A stretch of 64,000 nt of DNA from an uncultured Phycisphaerae bacterium (GTDB lineage Bacteria; Planctomycetota; Phycisphaerae; Sedimentisphaerales; Anaerohalosphaeraceae). Positions 62,643-64,000 of the stretch are shown here, piece by piece. The number at the start of each line of letters is the position of its first letter. The first letter of the stretch is position 1. Location: NCBI GenBank assembly GCA_937949545.1, contig CALEDR010000009.1:22890-86889 (forward strand), written 5' to 3'. The notes beneath the pieces are model-generated. The model was not told where the DNA came from. It ran no database searches and saw nothing but the letters and a program-made list of their open reading frames with translations. The position numbers and the translations under genes were made by a program.

Positions 62643-63671
62643 ATGAAAGAAAAATTAGACGTTCTTTTTGGACTCCTGCTGGCCGGACTTATAGCCGCCG
62701 CGGCCGTGCGAATCCACCGACAATATCAGCCGCCTGCGGTTGAAAACAGCGGGTTTCATCCGATGATGGGAACGCTGGTGCAGGTGACAGCGGTGGCCGA
62801 CAGTCCGGCAGCCGCACGCAGAGCCATCCAGGCTGCCTTTGAGGTCTTCGAAAACGTCCAGCGGACGATGAATGACCGCGATCCGAATTCCGAATTGTCC
62901 CAAATCAACCGGACGGCTTTCGGGCAGAAAGTGGAGGTCAGTCCGGACCTGTTTGCTGTGCTGTGTGCGGCTCGGCAATACAGTCAGCTGACGAACGGGG
63001 CTTTTGACAGTACGGTCGGACCGCTCGTGGCTCTGTGGCGGCGAATGGAAAAAACAGGAATCGAGCCGACGCCGGAAGAAATAGAACAGGCCCGAAGGCG
63101 GGTTGGGTACGAAAAAGTGATGTTGAATCCGACGCAGCAGACCGTGCGGTTTGAGGCGGAGGGAATGCAGCTGGATTTGGGCGGAATTGCCAAGGGCTAT
63201 GCCGTGGATGCGGCCATCGGGGCAATGAAAGAACTGGGAATTCGAGGCGGCATGGTGGATGTCGGGGGGAATATCCGCTGTTTTGGGACGCCTCCGCCGC
63301 CTGCCAAACACTGGACCATCGGCCTTCAAAACCCCAGAGCCGAGGCCCTCAGCGCCAAAATTCGGCTGGACGAGCTGGCCGTCGCCACCAGCGGGGATTA
63401 TCGCCGATTCGTCGAGAAAGACGGAAAACGATTCAGCCATATCCTCAATCCGGCCACCGGCGAGTCGGCCGCCGAGCTAATCAGTGTGACGATTCTGGCC
63501 CCCAGCGCCCTGGAGGCCGACGCCTTATCAACCGCTGTGAGTGTGCTGGGCCGGGAAAAGGGACTGGCACTGATTGAATCCCTGCCGGAAGCGGAGGCGA
63601 TTGTGATTGCCGCCGACAGGCCGGATGAGCTGATTTTCACCTCCGGCGCCGCCGCCTACCTGCTTAAATAA
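62643..63671 (+). CDS. apbE: FAD:protein FMN transferase
   Basis: ApbE attaches FMN covalently to threonine residues of redox proteins such as the Rnf and Nqr subunits. The 342-residue product has an N-terminal membrane or signal helix (LFGLLLAGLIAAAAV), so it acts outside the cytoplasm. Family motifs are LDLGGIAKGYAVDAA, AVATSGDYRRF, HILNPATG and the magnesium-site DALSTAV. No Rnf or Nqr gene is in this window. It is divergent from the radical SAM gene with 52 bases between them. Confidence 0.94.
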   Translation: MKEKLDVLFGLLLAGLIAAAAVRIHRQYQPPAVENSGFHPMMGTLVQVTAVADSPAAARRAIQAAFEVFENVQRTMNDRDPNSELSQINRTAFGQKVEVSPDLFAVLCAARQYSQLTNGAFDSTVGPLVALWRRMEKTGIEPTPEEIEQARRRVGYEKVMLNPTQQTVRFEAEGMQLDLGGIAKGYAVDAAIGAMKELGIRGGMVDVGGNIRCFGTPPPPAKHWTIGLQNPRAEALSAKIRLDELAVATSGDYRRFVEKDGKRFSHILNPATGESAAELISVTILAPSALEADALSTAVSVLGREKGLALIESLPEAEAIVIAADRPDELIFTSGAAAYLLK

Positions 63672-63718
63672 CTCCTCAGACACAAAAGAAAGTCCCCTCG
63701 AGATTTGTTCAAAACCGG

Positions 63719-64000
63719 TCAGTGCTTCAGAAGCGATTGGACGGCTTGGAGAACCTGTTCGACCGGGATGTTTTCAATCCGGTATTCGGGCTGCGGATTG
63801 TCAATCGACCGGCCGCGTCCCCACGGATTGACCGCCGCAACCGCACAAAGTCCGCCGCGCGGGAACAGCCGAGCCGGATTGGTCGGCCCGAAAATCATCA
63901 CCGTCGGCACATTCATCGCCGCCGCCAGATGCGTCGGCCCGGTATCATTGCCGATGACAATCGCCGCCCGCTCCAGCAGGGCCGCCAGCTGCGGAATGCT
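63719..64000 (-). CDS. Glycosyltransferase family 9 (heptosyltransferase-like), partial
   Basis: Only the C-terminal 93 residues are in the window; the 5' end lies beyond the right edge. The segment IGNDTGPTHLAAAMNVPTVM followed by IFGPTNPARLFP is the nucleotide-sugar binding signature of GT9 enzymes such as LPS heptosyltransferases. It would transfer a sugar to an envelope glycolipid or polysaccharide. The sugar is unknown. Confidence 0.85.
   Translation of the reverse strand, partial: SIPQLAALLERAAIVIGNDTGPTHLAAAMNVPTVMIFGPTNPARLFPRGGLCAVAAVNPWGRGRSIDNPQPEYRIENIPVEQVLQAVQSLLKH

Noticed and set aside
1..64000. CRISPR arrays, tRNA or rRNA genes, insertion sequences, prophage
   Set aside because: I looked for regular direct repeats with spacers, cloverleaf-like sequences with CCA-type ends, and transposase or integrase motifs, and saw none.

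Overview
The window looks like a chromosomal segment of a planctomycete, most probably class Phycisphaerae (Sedimentisphaerales-like). This is an inference from gene content. It has a PEP-CTERM exported protein, a Rhodopirellula/Verrucomicrobium-type ECF sigma factor paired with a FecR-domain membrane protein, and LamG and dockerin-like proteins ending in 'MAQNWL' tails. It also has type II prepilin-like proteins, a V-type ATPase, and a heavy load of plant-polysaccharide enzymes. Base composition is moderately GC-rich and even; I saw no transposase, integrase, CRISPR array, tRNA or rRNA.

Layout. (1) 1-4.1 kb: an SGNH-hydrolase/beta-helix fusion cut by the left edge, then an M24 peptidase and hpt. 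(2) 4.1-8.9 kb: a SYLF lipoprotein, a promoter and TPP riboswitch driving thiC, and a PPDK_N-domain protein with a degenerate KaiC-like N-terminus. (3) 9-14.6 kb: a PEP-CTERM protein, an ECF sigma factor, a FecR-like protein and a multidomain LamG/dockerin protein that shares an N-terminal module with the PEP-CTERM protein. (4) 14.7-18.3 kb: cellobiose phosphorylase (GH94) coupled to an exported GH5 glucanase. (5) 18.3-24.6 kb, minus strand: a membrane/TPR protein, then a cassette of a two-TM GrpE-like protein, a short lidless Hsp70 and a membrane-anchored protein ending in a J-domain-like HPD segment. (6) 24.7-33.6 kb, minus strand: a nine-gene V-type ATPase operon in the order G/H-I-K-E-C-F-A-B-D; its K subunit keeps the sodium-binding residues. 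(7) 33.7-38.9 kb: a cytidylate-kinase-like protein, a GH106 alpha-L-rhamnosidase, a patch of GC-rich palindromic repeats and a TauE/SafE permease. (8) 39-43.2 kb, minus strand: cmk-plsC-ispH-rpsA. (9) 43.3-47 kb: two prepilin-like proteins flanking a GAF-SpoIIE phosphatase. (10) 47-60.7 kb: a pectin locus. A minus-strand run (esterase, DUF4861, kduI, kduD, uxuA, kdgK, DUF72) is divergent from two exported pectate-lyase-family proteins, one of them a 1453-residue lyase/six-hairpin glycosidase fusion. (11) 60.8-64 kb: a B12-binding radical SAM protein divergent from apbE, and the end of a GT9 glycosyltransferase.

How it fits together. The organism appears to be a heterotrophic polysaccharide degrader. 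Exported PL1, GH5, GH106 and esterase modules cut pectin, glucan and rhamnose-containing chains. Cytoplasmic KduI, KduD, UxuA and KdgK funnel uronates to 2-keto-3-deoxy-6-phosphogluconate, and GH94 phosphorolyses cellobiose. Transporters, an unsaturated-uronyl hydrolase and the KDPG aldolase are not in the window. The most unusual element is the membrane-tethered Hsp70 cassette at 18.3-22.4 kb, which seems to carry all three parts of an Hsp70 cycle in one gene cluster.
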